A DNA stretch of 64,000 nucleotides from Karalla daura. Lineage: Eukaryota; Chordata; Actinopteri; Chaetodontiformes; Leiognathidae. Location: contig CM055207.1 in the NCBI GenBank assembly GCA_029224185.1, positions 11,915,693 to 11,979,692 on the forward strand, given 5' to 3'. Below are positions 35,859-43,195 of this stretch, piece after piece (the stretch's first letter is position 1; every line of letters begins with the position of its first letter). A model generated the notes under the pieces. It had not been told where the DNA came from, made no database searches, and saw only the letters and a program-made list of their open reading frames with translations. The translations under genes were made by a program, and so were the position numbers.

Positions 35859-36226
35859 ACACACGCGTACACACGCACATTTTGGGCGCGGGAAGCTGCA
35901 CGTGTAAATTACAGAGCACCTGCATCTACTCTGTTTACTACCACAAGTTGGATTTCTGCACATGTGCACACACGTATGTCCTCTCGTTTTTTTTAATGGA
36001 TTTTAATTTCCCACAGAAACACGAGGAGGGGACTCATGCATGCATGTCTTGTATACGTGCACTGTTTTTATTCTGCATCCCGATGCAGAAAAGGTACAAT
36101 TTTTTTAATGATTATTAGTGTAATTATTATACGTGTGTGGGAGCTGCGGCAGGCGCAGGGGGGGCTCGGGTTGTGCTACTTACGGTGCATCGCCGTGAAG
36201 GGGTCTGCCTTGCAGTGAATATCCAT
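7360..36226 (-). CDS. pax2: Paired-box transcription factor Pax2 (ten-exon gene, whole coding span)
   Basis: Pax2 is a nuclear DNA-binding regulator of midbrain-hindbrain boundary, optic stalk, inner ear and kidney development (family knowledge). Ten exons joined by GT/AG introns give 387 residues with no stop (1164 nt including the stop codon). Visible parts: N-terminus MDIHCKADPF, paired domain about residues 16-141, octapeptide YSINGILG at 182-189 (Groucho-binding motif in the family), partial homeodomain helix within 225-251, a Ser/Pro/Tyr-rich transactivation region 262-387, and terminal AYDRH. An IKPE sequence at 257-260 fits the sumoylation consensus. PAX2 is chosen over PAX5 and PAX8 because of [20 protein letters not shown] and NEAWRFSNPALL in the C-terminus. 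The a/b teleost paralogue is not resolved. All ten exon phases match (1,2,2,1,1,0,1,1,1). An optional cassette exon in intron 7 would give 421 residues. The gene spans about 29 kb. Confidence 0.97.
7437..8176 (-). other. pax2 intron 9
   Basis: 740 bp and AT-rich. It contains a perfect 9-bp inverted repeat GCTAACAGC/GCTGTTAGC (7848-7856, 7873-7881) inside a GCTAAC/TTAGC-rich patch typical of dispersed fish repeats. No exon is seen. Confidence 0.85.
8177..8263 (-). CDS. pax2: pax2 exon 9
   Basis: Encodes residues 334-363, [20 protein letters not shown] then RFSNPALL and one base of Ser363. This block is diagnostic for PAX2. The acceptor is GTTTTGCAG and the donor TAA|GTGAGT. It is 87 nt with phase 1 at both ends, so it can be skipped in frame. 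Reading past the donor gives LLSELS and a TAG at 8165-8163. Confidence 0.96.
   Translation of the reverse strand, partial: GVSFRGTPTVIHNTQPTTKPGDSATQHY
8264..10070 (-). other. pax2 intron 8
   Basis: 1807 bp. No repeat of note was seen. Open frames on both strands (such as 8412-8888 and 9253-9858) show no domain or splice logic and are taken as chance. Confidence 0.85.
10071..10172 (-). CDS. pax2: pax2 exon 8
   Basis: Encodes residues 300-334, from GRDMANTTLPGYPPHVPPTG to STLAGMVP plus one base of Gly334. This is a conserved Pro/Tyr/Ser block of the transactivation domain. The acceptor is TTTCTCTCCAG after a long pyrimidine tract and the donor is CTG|GTGAGT. It is 102 nt with phase 1 at both ends. 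Confidence 0.96.
11839..11940 (-). CDS. pax2: Candidate pax2 cassette exon (PAX8 exon 9-like), short form
   Basis: This 102-nt segment lies in intron 7. The acceptor follows a very strong pyrimidine tract (11944-11990) ending CTGGCAG, and the donor is GCAG|GTACTG. Phase is 1 at both ends, exactly fitting exons 7 and 8, so inclusion adds 34 residues (GLSLVDLQASLSRCSSAPSP ... QPEVA) with no stop. The human PAX8 gene has its alternatively spliced serine-rich exon at this same site, with an FLDLQ motif. The LVDLQ here and the order of motifs suggest homology. Sequence, phase and splice sites are seen directly. Actual inclusion in mRNA is inferred. Confidence 0.7.
11839..12015 (-). CDS. pax2: Candidate pax2 cassette exon, long form using an upstream acceptor
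   Basis: The open frame continues upstream of the short acceptor. A second phase-1 AG ending at 12016 would give a 177-nt exon adding 59 residues, close to the 63-residue PAX8 exon 9. It would add EPYKASMAASPPH and a six-serine run, the serine run being encoded by the pyrimidine tract itself. Just before this acceptor the same frame reads PRIKKEP (12011-12031), resembling FAIKQE of PAX8. The acceptor is preceded by six A residues, which is poor, so the short form is preferred. Confidence 0.35.
12930..12968. repeat. GT microsatellite, intron 7
   Basis: GT repeats interrupted by GTCTGC. Confidence 0.9.
13447..13770 (+). repeat. tRNA-headed fish SINE in intron 7
   Basis: Nearly full copy: head with CTTCTCACAGCAAGAAGGTC, B-box-like GGCTTGAATCC, CAGGTTCCTCCCACCGTCCA, CAAAAACGTGCAT, then a degraded 3' part with GGTAATGAATGGAAGAATGA. 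Antisense to pax2. Confidence 0.7.
14742..15050 (-). repeat. tRNA-headed fish SINE in intron 7, opposite orientation
   Basis: On the minus strand: head ending TTAGCACTGGCTCACC, B-box-like GGTTCGACTCC, GTACTCCAGTTTCCTCCCAT, TGTCCAAAAAAAC, TGTGATGGACCGGACACCTG, CCTGCCTTTGCCCTTTGTGC and a GGATGGAGGG tail. It is the most complete copy and lies about 970 bp from the one at 13447 in inverted arrangement. Confidence 0.75.
16440..16780. promoter_or_regulatory. Candidate intronic regulatory block with a perfect octamer (intron 7)
   Basis: Contains ATGCAAAT (16542-16549), the POU-factor octamer, beside TCTAATAGATT, TTTTAATTGGCG and CATTAATTTG. In zebrafish the POU factor Pou5f3 is needed for midbrain-hindbrain pax2a expression (known). 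A role for this site is inferred; about two octamers are expected by chance in the window. Confidence 0.3.
18564..18678 (-). CDS. pax2: pax2 exon 7 (start of transactivation region)
   Basis: Encodes residues 262-300, from ANEYSLPALNSSLDEVKPSL to SVSQSYPV plus the first base of Gly300. The acceptor is TTTTCCCAG and the donor TGTAG|GTAAGA. Mammalian PAX2 reads YPVVTGRD at the next junction. Here direct joining gives YPVGRD, two residues shorter. Confidence 0.95.
18801..18855. repeat. GT microsatellite, intron 6
   Basis: GT repeats with CTGTCA and TTTC interruptions, about 120 bp upstream of the exon 7 acceptor on the gene strand. Confidence 0.9.
20420..20740. promoter_or_regulatory. Candidate intronic regulatory block (intron 6)
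   Basis: Repeat-free, with several TAATTAG/AATTAA cores (GTAATTAGCTGCAAATTAGG, GCGTAATTCG, TCAATTAGGCG, GAAATTAATAG) and a CCAAT box in reverse (CGATTGG). Inferred only from motif density. Confidence 0.3.
21290..21465 (-). CDS. pax2: pax2 exon 6 (partial homeodomain)
   Basis: Encodes residues 203-261. It includes [20 protein letters not shown] and RPSYPDVF, the first-helix remnant of the homeodomain kept in Pax2/5/8 (it binds RB/TBP in the family). It ends SEHIKPEQ, with an IKPE sumoylation-type motif. The acceptor is TTCTTGTAG and the donor CAG|GTTAGT. Start phase 1, end phase 0. Confidence 0.96.
22300..22560. promoter_or_regulatory. Candidate intronic regulatory block (intron 5)
   Basis: Repeat-free, with TCTAAATTTGCGGCAGATTA, GATATATGATATGC, CCTATTGATTGCC and AATTCAATTGATCAATCATG; dense in paired/homeodomain-type ATTGAT and ATTA cores. 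Function is inferred. Confidence 0.3.
22644..22702. repeat. GT/GC microsatellite, intron 5
   Basis: About 59 nt of alternating purine-pyrimidine with GTGCGTGC interruptions; a potential Z-DNA former. Confidence 0.9.
27840..28560. promoter_or_regulatory. Candidate intronic regulatory block (intron 5, next to exon 5)
   Basis: About 700 bp free of repeats with mixed composition and several plausible factor sites (TTTGCATTATGC, CATTAGTCAT, TGACAGG, GTAATTATCT, AGATTAATTG). It contains no open frame that continues. Being a conserved element is an inference from texture and position only. Confidence 0.3.
28856..28975 (-). CDS. pax2: pax2 exon 5 (octapeptide exon)
   Basis: Encodes residues 163-203. 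It includes the octapeptide YSINGILG (182-189), a Groucho/TLE corepressor-binding eh1-type motif in this family, followed by the basic stretch GEKRKREE, probably part of the nuclear localisation signal. The acceptor is CATCCCAG and the donor AAG|GTAAGG. The exon is 120 nt with phase 1 at both ends, so skipping it would keep the frame but remove the octapeptide. Confidence 0.96.
28976..29074 (-). other. pax2 intron 4 (99 bp)
   Basis: A very short intron between exons 4 and 5, GTAACA to CATCCCAG. It is T/G-rich on the plus strand and close to the lower limit commonly seen for vertebrate introns, so the two exons are likely recognised together (intron definition). Confidence 0.92.
29075..29154 (-). 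CDS. pax2: pax2 exon 4
   Basis: Encodes residues 136-163, IIRTKVQQPFHPSPDGTSLS followed by TPGHTI, finishing the third helix of the RED subdomain and entering the linker. The acceptor is TCCTTCCACAG and the donor ATAG|GTAACA. Intron 4 after it is only 99 bp, in contrast to the kilobase-scale neighbours. Confidence 0.95.
29275..29460 (+). repeat. (GATG)25 tetranucleotide array on a SINE 3' remnant
   Basis: 29361-29460 is 25 perfect GATG units (100 nt). The preceding 85 nt (GTAAACTCAAAATGTGTATG, AGGGTGTATTCTGG, GACCCTGTGAGG) resemble the 3' half of the SINE seen elsewhere, whose natural tail is GGAT repeats. The array begins about 207 bp from the exon 4 acceptor in intron 3. Pure arrays like this are usually length-polymorphic. 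Confidence 0.85.
31095..31133. repeat. GT microsatellite, intron 3
   Basis: About 19 uninterrupted GT units. Confidence 0.95.
31750..32530. repeat. Degenerate tandem repeat region in pax2 intron 3
   Basis: About six to seven diverged units of roughly 90-115 bp share GGCATAAATGTGGCATTTT..ACA, GATATCTGGCC, CACAATGC..GGCA, poly-A, and CTTCTGCACTTTTA motifs (for example at 31857, 32084, 32128, 32215, 32332 and 32418). Units vary in length. Confidence 0.6.
33016..33213 (-). CDS. pax2: pax2 exon 3 (C-terminal half of paired domain)
   Basis: Encodes residues 70-136, from [20 protein letters not shown] to VPSVSSIN. It holds the linker and the RED subdomain, whose recognition helix runs through DNDTVPSVSSINR. 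The acceptor is TTTGCAG after a T-rich tract, and the donor is CAG|GTACGG. The phase is 2 at both ends. VVEKIADYKRQNP matches the fish Pax2 form (mammals have VVDKIAEYKRQNP). Confidence 0.97.
33214..34566 (-). other. pax2 intron 2
   Basis: 1353 bp. Most of it is made of old diverged repeats (three recognisable copies near 33350, 33925 and 34275), described separately. No hidden exon was recognised. Confidence 0.9.
33345..34540. repeat. Three diverged tandem copies in pax2 intron 2
   Basis: Copies start near 33350, 33925 and 34275. Each has GTGTCAAAAC.TGAAACTT, a GCAGGAACT-like segment, and TTTCAAAATAAAAGCA..TTTTC. Neighbouring GCACAAAATGC.GCAAAT and CATTAAACG.CA segments are also shared. Copies are strongly diverged, so the duplication is old. 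Confidence 0.55.
34567..34732 (-). CDS. pax2: pax2 exon 2 (N-terminal half of paired domain)
   Basis: Encodes residues 15-70. It starts [20 protein letters not shown] and ends CVSKILG followed by two bases of Arg70. This is the PAI subdomain with its beta-turn and first helix-turn-helix (RQLRVSHGCVSKIL recognition region). The acceptor is CACGTAG and the donor CAG|GTGAAT. The residues look identical to the near-invariant vertebrate Pax2/5/8 sequence. Confidence 0.97.
34733..36183 (-). other. pax2 intron 1
   Basis: 1451 bp, GTAAGT to TAG. It holds the CT/CA compound microsatellite at 35811-35864, an AT-rich middle (about 35000-35500) and no recognised exon or element. Confidence 0.9.
35811..35864. 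repeat. Compound CT/CA microsatellite, intron 1
   Basis: (CT)n with one TTC interruption to about 35844, then (CA)n with an AT interruption. Confidence 0.95.
36184..36226 (-). CDS. pax2: pax2 exon 1 (coding part, start codon)
   Basis: Encodes MDIHCKADPFTAMH plus the first base of Arg15, the usual Pax2 N-terminus. The donor is C|GTAAGT, an excellent match. ATG is at 36226-36224. The base at -3 is C and at +4 is G, so the Kozak context is only moderate. No other ATG occurs in the 300 nt of leader immediately upstream on this strand (the next is at 36537-36535), which supports this start. Confidence 0.95.
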
Positions 36227-36534
36227 TGGATAGCAGAGGAAAGACAGATAATCAACTGAAGCCGCCGTCTCGCCTTCGGGTCGGGGATGAAAACGCAGAG
36301 AATAAGAAGAAGAAGAAAAAGGAGGACAAGATGATGAAGGAGAAGCAGATTCTAGTCGATGGAGGGACTCGGCTGTGCCCTCCACCACCCCCAGCTTCAA
36401 CAAGAGACCTGATGCCAACTTCTTCTCCTCCTTCCTCTACCCCCCCTTGAAGAAAGAAAAGGAAAAGTTGCCCCCCGTGTTCTTCTGCTTCTTCTCCTCC
36501 TTCAGGAGTCCGCTCCAGTCCGGCAGGTGCGCAG
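36227..36534 (-). other. pax2: pax2 5' leader (probable 5' UTR)
   Basis: The sequence directly upstream of the start codon has no upstream ATG on the gene strand for about 300 nt. It is rich in CTTCTT/CTCC runs (36301-36340). The coding frame stays open upstream to about 36418 but carries no ATG and no conserved peptide, so it is read as untranslated. The first upstream ATG (36537-36535) opens only a short reading frame that ends in TGA at 36499, and only if transcription starts further up. Confidence 0.6.
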
Positions 36535-36600
36535 CATGACCAGAAGACGGTGCCCAGGACCTGTCTTTTATTATGAGTATTATTATTTTTCTTTAATGTC
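36535..36600 (-). promoter_or_regulatory. Possible core promoter of pax2
   Basis: On the gene strand an AT-rich patch contains an ATAAAAG TATA-like element at about 36571-36565, followed by GC-balanced sequence where a start about 30 nt later would give a leader of roughly 310 nt. No other core element is recognised, and mammalian PAX2 uses several starts. The placement is an inference. Confidence 0.25.
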
Positions 36601-36780
36601 GTTGAGCAAAGCCGGGAGGTAAAATGTCCGGGAGCGGGAGGTCCAGGATGCGGGCTGTATCTCCTGTCCCGGAGGTTCCTGGTGGAAGATGCGCTCCTGG
36701 TGCGGTGCGGTGCGGTGCCTGGGTCTGCGGGGCTGGGAGTGAAGCCTCTCTCCGCGTCTGTGGTTCTAAAAGCTGCAACC

Positions 36781-36856
36781 CTCCTCCTCCTCCTCCTCCT
36801 TTTGCTCCCCTCCCTCCCTCCCTCCTCCCCTCCCTCCCTCTGCAGACCCCCCTTTT
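36781..36856. repeat. Polypyrimidine/polypurine (TCC)n-(TCCC)n tract upstream of pax2
   Basis: Seven CTC/TCC units are followed by CCCTCCCT blocks, nearly pure pyrimidine on the plus strand for about 65 nt, within roughly 200-300 bp of the inferred start. Such mirror-like tracts can adopt triplex or G4 forms. (TCC)n is also a published WT1-binding motif, and WT1 is known to repress mammalian PAX2. The link to regulation here is an inference. Confidence 0.55.
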
Positions 36857-38197
36857 TGCTTATATGGATGACTTGTCAGACAAAGGCAATAGATGCCAAC
36901 ACTTTGGCAAAAAAAAAAGGAAACAAAAAACGGGGGAGAAGGGGGAGAGAAAGTCCAAATGAGGAGATCTGAGGGTCTGACACAGGGGAGATAAATAAGG
37001 AAGTTGCAAATATCACTTTATTAGACATCATAACAGCTGTGAATTCAATGTTGATTTAATGCAATGGAAGTTATTATCATTTCATTGAACATTTATATTC
37101 CTGTCTGATTTTTTACGCTCACCGATTAATTTAATCTACAACTCCGTCATTCTTCGAAAACGTCATTTTATTTTCTTAACCTGTCTTTAATTCCACTCAA
37201 AACTGTCTGTTACAATCTGACTTTTAATGTGACATAAGCACCGGAAGTGAAGACAGGTGTATTGACCTCTTCTTTCTTTCTTTTTTTGAGCACCCCTACA
37301 CCTGATGGTGGTGATGATCGCGCTGGTCCAGACTGGCAGCGCGTCTTTGGTTTTTGGTGGTTTTTGTGGATTCGAGGCTGCGGTGCCGCTCGGCTTCTGT
37401 AGATGGCGCTGTATGGTTTCTCAAACCTACTGGAGTGTCAAAGTGTGTAGACCCCCCCCCCACACCACCCACCGGTCCCACACCACCCCCATCCTTAAAA
37501 GAAAAAAAAAGTAAAAGTTGAGGTGCACCTGAATGACCGTGGTCCAGCTGATAAGAGGGAATATTCTTCCACATCTGCAGCTGCAGCAGAGAGGAAAGGG
37601 AAATAATGAGCAGATCAACAAAATGGCGACCACTCAATGTCAATCCGCTCCAATTTGGGCCCCATTGATATTCTGTTGAAAATAAACCCCCAAAACCTCA
37701 AAGTTTCCTCAAATTTCAACTGGAGTAGTTTTTTTTTAAATCATATACATTTTGTAGATTTTCTTAAATTCAAGTTCACTTCAAATTCAAACAGCTTTAT
37801 TTGCCTCTGGGGAAACAATTCAAGGCACATAGAGAATAAAATAAGAATATAAAAAAAATAAAAATGAATTTCATCTCCATTTTAAACCGTGGTTTCTGTT
37901 TTGTCTGTGAACTTTTAACTTCAACATGATACGCTGAGTTTTTCAGAGGGAAGAAAAGGAGCAACAAGAGAAATGAGAGATTTACTGTATGTATGAATGC
38001 AAACCTGAATTTCCAACAATTAGTCATTTCAGACCTACTACTGCTATAGCAGTATCACTACAACTGCTGAAAATAACTATATCAACAACAAATATCAATA
38101 AGAATAAATATATTAACAACTCATAGTATCTCATAACCAATAATCTGTGTAGTAAATCCGCGTTATTTGTAGTTTAACATAATATAGTGCAAGGTAA

Positions 38198-38279
38198 CAC
38201 CCCCCCACCCCCCCACCCCCCACCCCCCACATACACACACCCCCCCAACCGCCCGCCCAACACACACACACACCTAGAC
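38198..38279. repeat. C-run / CA compound repeat upstream of pax2
   Basis: Repeated C6-C7 runs separated by single A residues (38200-38229), then CA repeats and further C runs. At least four runs of six or more Cs could form an i-motif, with a G-quadruplex on the minus strand. Confidence 0.85.
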
Positions 38280-39323
38280 ATTCACACTTTCTGTCACAAC
38301 ACATACATACACATTTAGAACTGAAGGCTGGTAATAATGATAATAATTAAATTAATCAATTTTTTTTCAGAATTAAAATGCATTTTTCCATGTATGTTAT
38401 TCCTGGCTTTTTTCTCAATAAGAAGCTTTTGCTTTATATTTTGGAATTTTGGGGGTTGTGTGTGTGTCTGTGTGTGCGTGTGTGTGTCTGTGTGTGTGGG
38501 TCCAGCTCTCCGGGGCAGCAGGCCACAGCTCGGGCTCTGCCTCCCGGTCAGGTTAGGGGATGATTTCTCTTTTTGTTACTGTTTTTGGAGTGAGCTTCTG
38601 GTACAATATGTAGCACTATAGGCTGTAATTTCACAGCCGGCTGCACATTTCCCTTAAAGCTACATCCTTTTTTCTCCCCCCTCTCTCTCTATAAGACCCC
38701 CACCACCATCGCCATCATCACCCCCTCCTCCACCCCCTTCTCTCCCTCGCACTCTCTCTCTCTCTCCCTCTCTCTCTTTTCTGCCCTTCTGCTCCCCACA
38801 ATTTGATCTCTGCAGAAATTAAGCAGGATGAGGGGGGAGAGATGGAGATGGGGGGTAAAATGCTGAAGTAGTTGTTTCAGATGGGCCCTATAACCCTATA
38901 ATAAAACAAGACAAATCCCGCATCAATTATCACCCCCTTTTAGGAGCTGCAGTTTCCCCTTTAGTAATCCAAACTTCACCTCGTTTTTGTGGTAGAAAGA
39001 CAACGGGATGTGGGGTGGATCCATTTCCGGACAGGCAGGTCTACGCAGCTGTTTCTGTGTTTCTGTGTGTCACGGAGTTTGCAAAATGTTTTCGGAGCCA
39101 GGGCGCACCCATTAGGAGAGGTGTAATGTATTGACAGAGAGCAATTTATCTTTTGCCCCGCTTTCCTAATGGCCTGTGCAGGAGGAGAGAGGAGGAAAAA
39201 GGAGGAGGAAGAGGAAAAAAGAGGAGGAGGAGGAGGCAGAACCACAGCAGCTCCAGTGGCCGAGCACCAGCTCTCTTTTTCGGGCAAGTGCGAGAGGATG
39301 CTGAGAGAAGTTTTATTCTGAAG

Positions 39324-39326
<3 letters not shown>

Positions 39327-39372
<46 letters not shown>

Positions 39373-39410
39373 TGTGTGTGTGTGTGTGTGCATACGTATG
39401 TGTGTGTGTG
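39327..39410. repeat. TG microsatellite, 5' flank
   Basis: About 84 nt of TG with TC and CATACGTA interruptions. Confidence 0.95.
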
Positions 39411-39531
39411 TTCTTCCTCATGTGCAGACCTTCTCCCGACGTCATCAATCGATCAGAGTCTCCCTGCAGAGGGGAGCTGACACCACTGGTTGTAAGTTGA
39501 ATATTAATCCTTTTTGGATTTAAGGGAGGGA

Positions 39532-39532
<1 letters not shown>

Positions 39533-39590
<58 letters not shown>
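39533..39590. repeat. TG microsatellite, 5' flank
   Basis: 29 uninterrupted TG units, only about 120 bp from the previous array. Confidence 0.95.
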
Positions 39591-39591
<1 letters not shown>

Positions 39592-40779
39592 CTGCATGTG
39601 TGTCTCAGACTGAAGATTTATGGTGATTTAGATGCATCTGTGGCGAAATCGAGACCGATTTTTTTGGATTATTTTCACCCCCAGAAATGTGTGGAGTGTA
39701 AGATTTTCTGCATGCTTTAATAAATTATTCATAATTCATAAATCCAAGCCAGTTTCTGCTAAAAGTACACACACACAGGTGATGTTTGTAATGATTTGTA
39801 ATAAAGACGAGTGGATTTCAGGAGCCTCTGCTGTTTTGCTGCGACTCTCAGCGGCCTGAAACAGATGGAGCATCAATCTGACTCCATCCGTGCAAGATTG
39901 ATTTTGCACTTGCTTTTAATTTCGTCCATAATTAATTGGATCATTACAACTGTTTTCCATCGATTCCTCTGCTCCGTTTAAATGTAAAACGCACAACGTG
40001 ATCTGTTTCTCATCGCCATTTATTTATTCTTTAATGTATTTGTTGTGTGCAAAAACACATCCAGTGCACTCTCATTATATGATTTAAGCACACACACACT
40101 CTCATACTTGAAAACATCTTAACGAAAAATACTCAATAAAAAACTTTTTCCATGTTATTATTTTTATAATTTCACTATTGAACATCTATTTTTCAGTGCA
40201 CAAATGCACAATTTTTTATGATTTCCGGGTGAATCAAAGCTTATTTTTGACAGCTTTTTATTGAAATTCAGATTTGCCTGTAAATAAACAGAAAATGCAG
40301 ATGATATTGCAGTATAAACTTACAGGTTTTCAACTTCATCAAACTTTATATGCCTTTTCAAAAGTTTTTTTTCTGATCAGTAAAATATACAATATCAAAG
40401 CAAAAATTCAAATATAATAAAATAATGCAAAGTCACAATCAGTGATTTTCATCAGCCTGACACCAGCAGCGTCCTTAAAGCTGAATTTGTCCTTTTTTTT
40501 AAGCAGCACGTTTAACCGTTTACTGTCTTTGATGGTGAATCATGAAAAATTAAGAACAGCTGTAAAAGTCAAGGCGGAAGTTTACAGCTGCCAGGCTTTT
40601 ATTTTCACATGATAAAACAGGTGGAGCAGCCTGCTCTGACTCTTTCTACCAGAGTAAAATATACTGTCACTTGTCTCCACACACACATACATAGACACAC
40701 AATGCTTTTGTGTTGCATTATTGCCAGGGAGCTCAGGTTACATTACTTTGATTAGAAAACACTTTGTTAAATGACTTTT

Positions 40780-41110
40780 CATAGCCCGAGCACACAGGCA
40801 GGCAGACAGCACTGAGCCTCAGGTACAGCAAATCATTAAGACAAATTAACATCTCATTTGCATTTAAACCTGAAAGATAGATCAAATTACAAAAATATTG
40901 CAATTATTACCATTATAATTATTAGAGGTATTACATGTTTTAAAGCTAAGCCAATTCCAGCATTTTGTGTCCTTTCCTTTAACGCAGAAAGTTCCCAAAT
41001 TATCATAAATATTCTAAATATTTCTGACACATTAATACACTAAGTTAGGGAGCGCAGTGCCAGAGACTTAAAATACACTCTAGCTTCTCATTCATTATGC
41101 AGATTTGCCA
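40780..41110. promoter_or_regulatory. Candidate upstream regulatory block with octamer
   Basis: About 4.6 kb upstream of the start codon. It contains CAAATCATTAAGACAAATTA, ATTTGCAT (40856-40863, octamer on the other strand) and several ATTA cores, with no repeats. Inferred only. Confidence 0.25.
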
Positions 41111-41971
41111 GTAATTGTTAAATGTGCCCTGCAGTGCTGGCTGGATTAAAAATAGGTCCGTATCTTGTCATTTTCAAAAAGTATTCTCCGTGTTGCATTT
41201 TATTGTACTGGGAACGAGGGCTTAAATCCCTTCTCTTCCCCCATCAAACTTTCCACATGAATAGTTAAATGTGTGCCCCTCTGGTTGGAACTCGACAAAG
41301 AGTGGAAGCAGCTCGGTGGAGAAACTGTGAGGGCACTGAAAAACTTAAATTAGGATAATTGTGAAGGAGAAAAAGCTTTTTCTGCAAAGGTTAAACATGA
41401 TATCCACCTCCCTGATCTCCTTCCTTCATTTGTTATTTCACATAAATAGGTTGCAAAGCCGTAGAAAAGCCACCAGAGAAGCGTCTCCTGCAGTGGATAA
41501 AGGCAGCCTGTCCCTCCCATAAGGCCTTGAGTTCATCTTTGTGGGTGAAGCTGATCCCACACATGTATATATGTGTGTGTGACTCTATGTGTATATGTGT
41601 GTGTGTGTGTGCAGCACAGGGATCAGCCTGAGGCGGCTAGGAGGTGTCCCGCCAGCTGCCTATGTCCCAACCAGACAGCCAACAGCTTCAAATCACATGT
41701 CAGCAATATGGGGAGCAGAGCTGCTGTCCGCCGGGCCGCTGACATGTGTTAGCCTATGGCGTGTGAATGCATAATGTAGCAGTCACCTCCTGGTGGCAGG
41801 CTACCACCTCGCAAATGTAGATTTTTTTTTTCCCCTTTTCTTTTCAAAATTTCAAATAAATTTCACCCTATTGTCTTGATGTTTTCCTCCATTTTGTGTT
41901 TCCCGTAATGATGATGATGTGATAATATATCACCTGCACATTTGCTGATTAGTTTGTGTGTCTGTCTCTCT

Positions 41972-42012
41972 TTCTCTGTCTCAGTGTGTGTGTGTGTGTG
42001 TGTGTGAGTGTG
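41972..42012. repeat. GT microsatellite, 5' flank
   Basis: GTGTGT repeats after a CT-rich run (about 41960-41983); one GAGTGTGAG interruption. Confidence 0.85.
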
Positions 42013-42649
42013 AGGCTGTGTATACACATATATTCCTCTCCCCAGAAATCTACGGATGAGCAGCTCCCACATAAGCTCCTGATCACTTCTGTAAATGCTT
42101 CCTGTCACCTTCAGTGGTGTAATGATCATGAAAATTGTGACCTTGATCTATGGAAAGCCATAATGTGACTGAACGGCCTCCTCCCACACACTTTCTCGCA
42201 GAGCTCGGAGGTGCGCTAAAGGACGGCTGCGAGGAAGATTGTTTAGTGGTAATAAAAAAGCCAGTAGTTTGGCTTGTAATGGCGCGGGCATTCCTCCTCT
42301 TCTACAGCCATTTGGCTAAATCTGCTGTGATGGAGGCCTGTGTGGATGTAGATGAGAATCTGGGAGATGCTGTCCTCAGGCACGAGTTTTTTTTTTTACT
42401 GTCTGCTGGTCCAACATGATAAAGCACATAACTGTGTTTAGGGGATAGAAGAGTGTAACACTGATGTGATGACCACTGCTTGTCATTTAAGCGTAGAATG
42501 TAAAAAAAAATCTGATGTTATCCTGCACACACTGGTGTATTACCACTGTTTACCTCTGGACTCAGAGAGAGAGAAAGGGACCACAAAAATACAACCTTTT
42601 CATGCACAGTAAACACTGTAAATATAAATTACTCACTGTAAAAATGGAA

Positions 42650-42915
42650 AGCTGTTGCCTCACAGTGAGAAAGCACCAAATCTCTGTGTGTGTGTTTTGA
42701 ATATTCTCCCTATGAATTATGGTCATCTGCTTCAGGTACCCCGTTTCCTCCCACAGAAAACATGTATCTGTCGGTGGACTGGAGGCTCTAAAAATTACCC
42801 CTAGAAGTCATTGTTAGAGGGAATGGTGTGTGCGTTCTGTCATGGGCTGGTGAAATATCCAAGGTGTATTGCCTGCCTTTGACCCATCGTATGCTGGAGT
42901 CTGCCTGAGTCTATC
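42650..42915 (+). repeat. SINE copy, degraded head
   Basis: Contains TTGCCTCACAGTGAGAAAGC, CCCGTTTCCTCCCACAGAAA, GTCGGTGGACTGGAGGCTCT, GTCATGGGCTGGTGAAATAT and TTGCCTGCCTTTGACCC in the module order of the other copies. Confidence 0.65.
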
Positions 42916-42994
42916 ATAGAAGGAAACATACATGGACATTCTGCCAACTCCAGGGCTCAAAGCTTTTAGGTGTCAATGCACCCTACAGAGCCAT

Positions 42995-43195
42995 GAGTCA
43001 CTTCTATGACAACTAATTCACTTTTGTAAAGGTAACAAGCAAGATAAGCAGGCTAGCGAGCATGTTTATTTCAATTTTGAGTAAGTTAGCTAAAATGCTA
43101 CAAACAAACCTCAAAGGCCACCCTCTTAACATGGAAAATATGAAAGCCGTATATAAAACCTGTAAAAGCTAGTAAAATCAACCGACTGTAAACAC
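42995..43195 (+). repeat. Dispersed repeat related to 3095-3330
   Basis: Contains TTTTGTAAAGGTAACAAGCA, AAGTTAGCTAAAATGCTACA followed by AACAAA, and ATAAAACCTGTAAAAGC, colinear with the first copy. It follows a SINE copy directly. Confidence 0.5.

Larger units (their letters stand above)
36857..42640. other. Proximal upstream flank of pax2, no gene recognised
   Basis: Microsatellite-rich (38198-38279, 38457-38498, 39327-39590, 41575-41612, 41972-42012), with a CT-rich run 38690-38775, purine-rich 39180-39236 and AT-rich DNA 39900-41050. Open frames here are microsatellite translations. Confidence 0.65.

Noticed and set aside
36227..36418. N-terminal extension of Pax2 upstream of the chosen ATG
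   Set aside because: The frame is open but has no ATG, and its peptide is Ser/Glu-rich low complexity unlike any Pax2 N-terminus; MDIHCKADPF is the conserved start.
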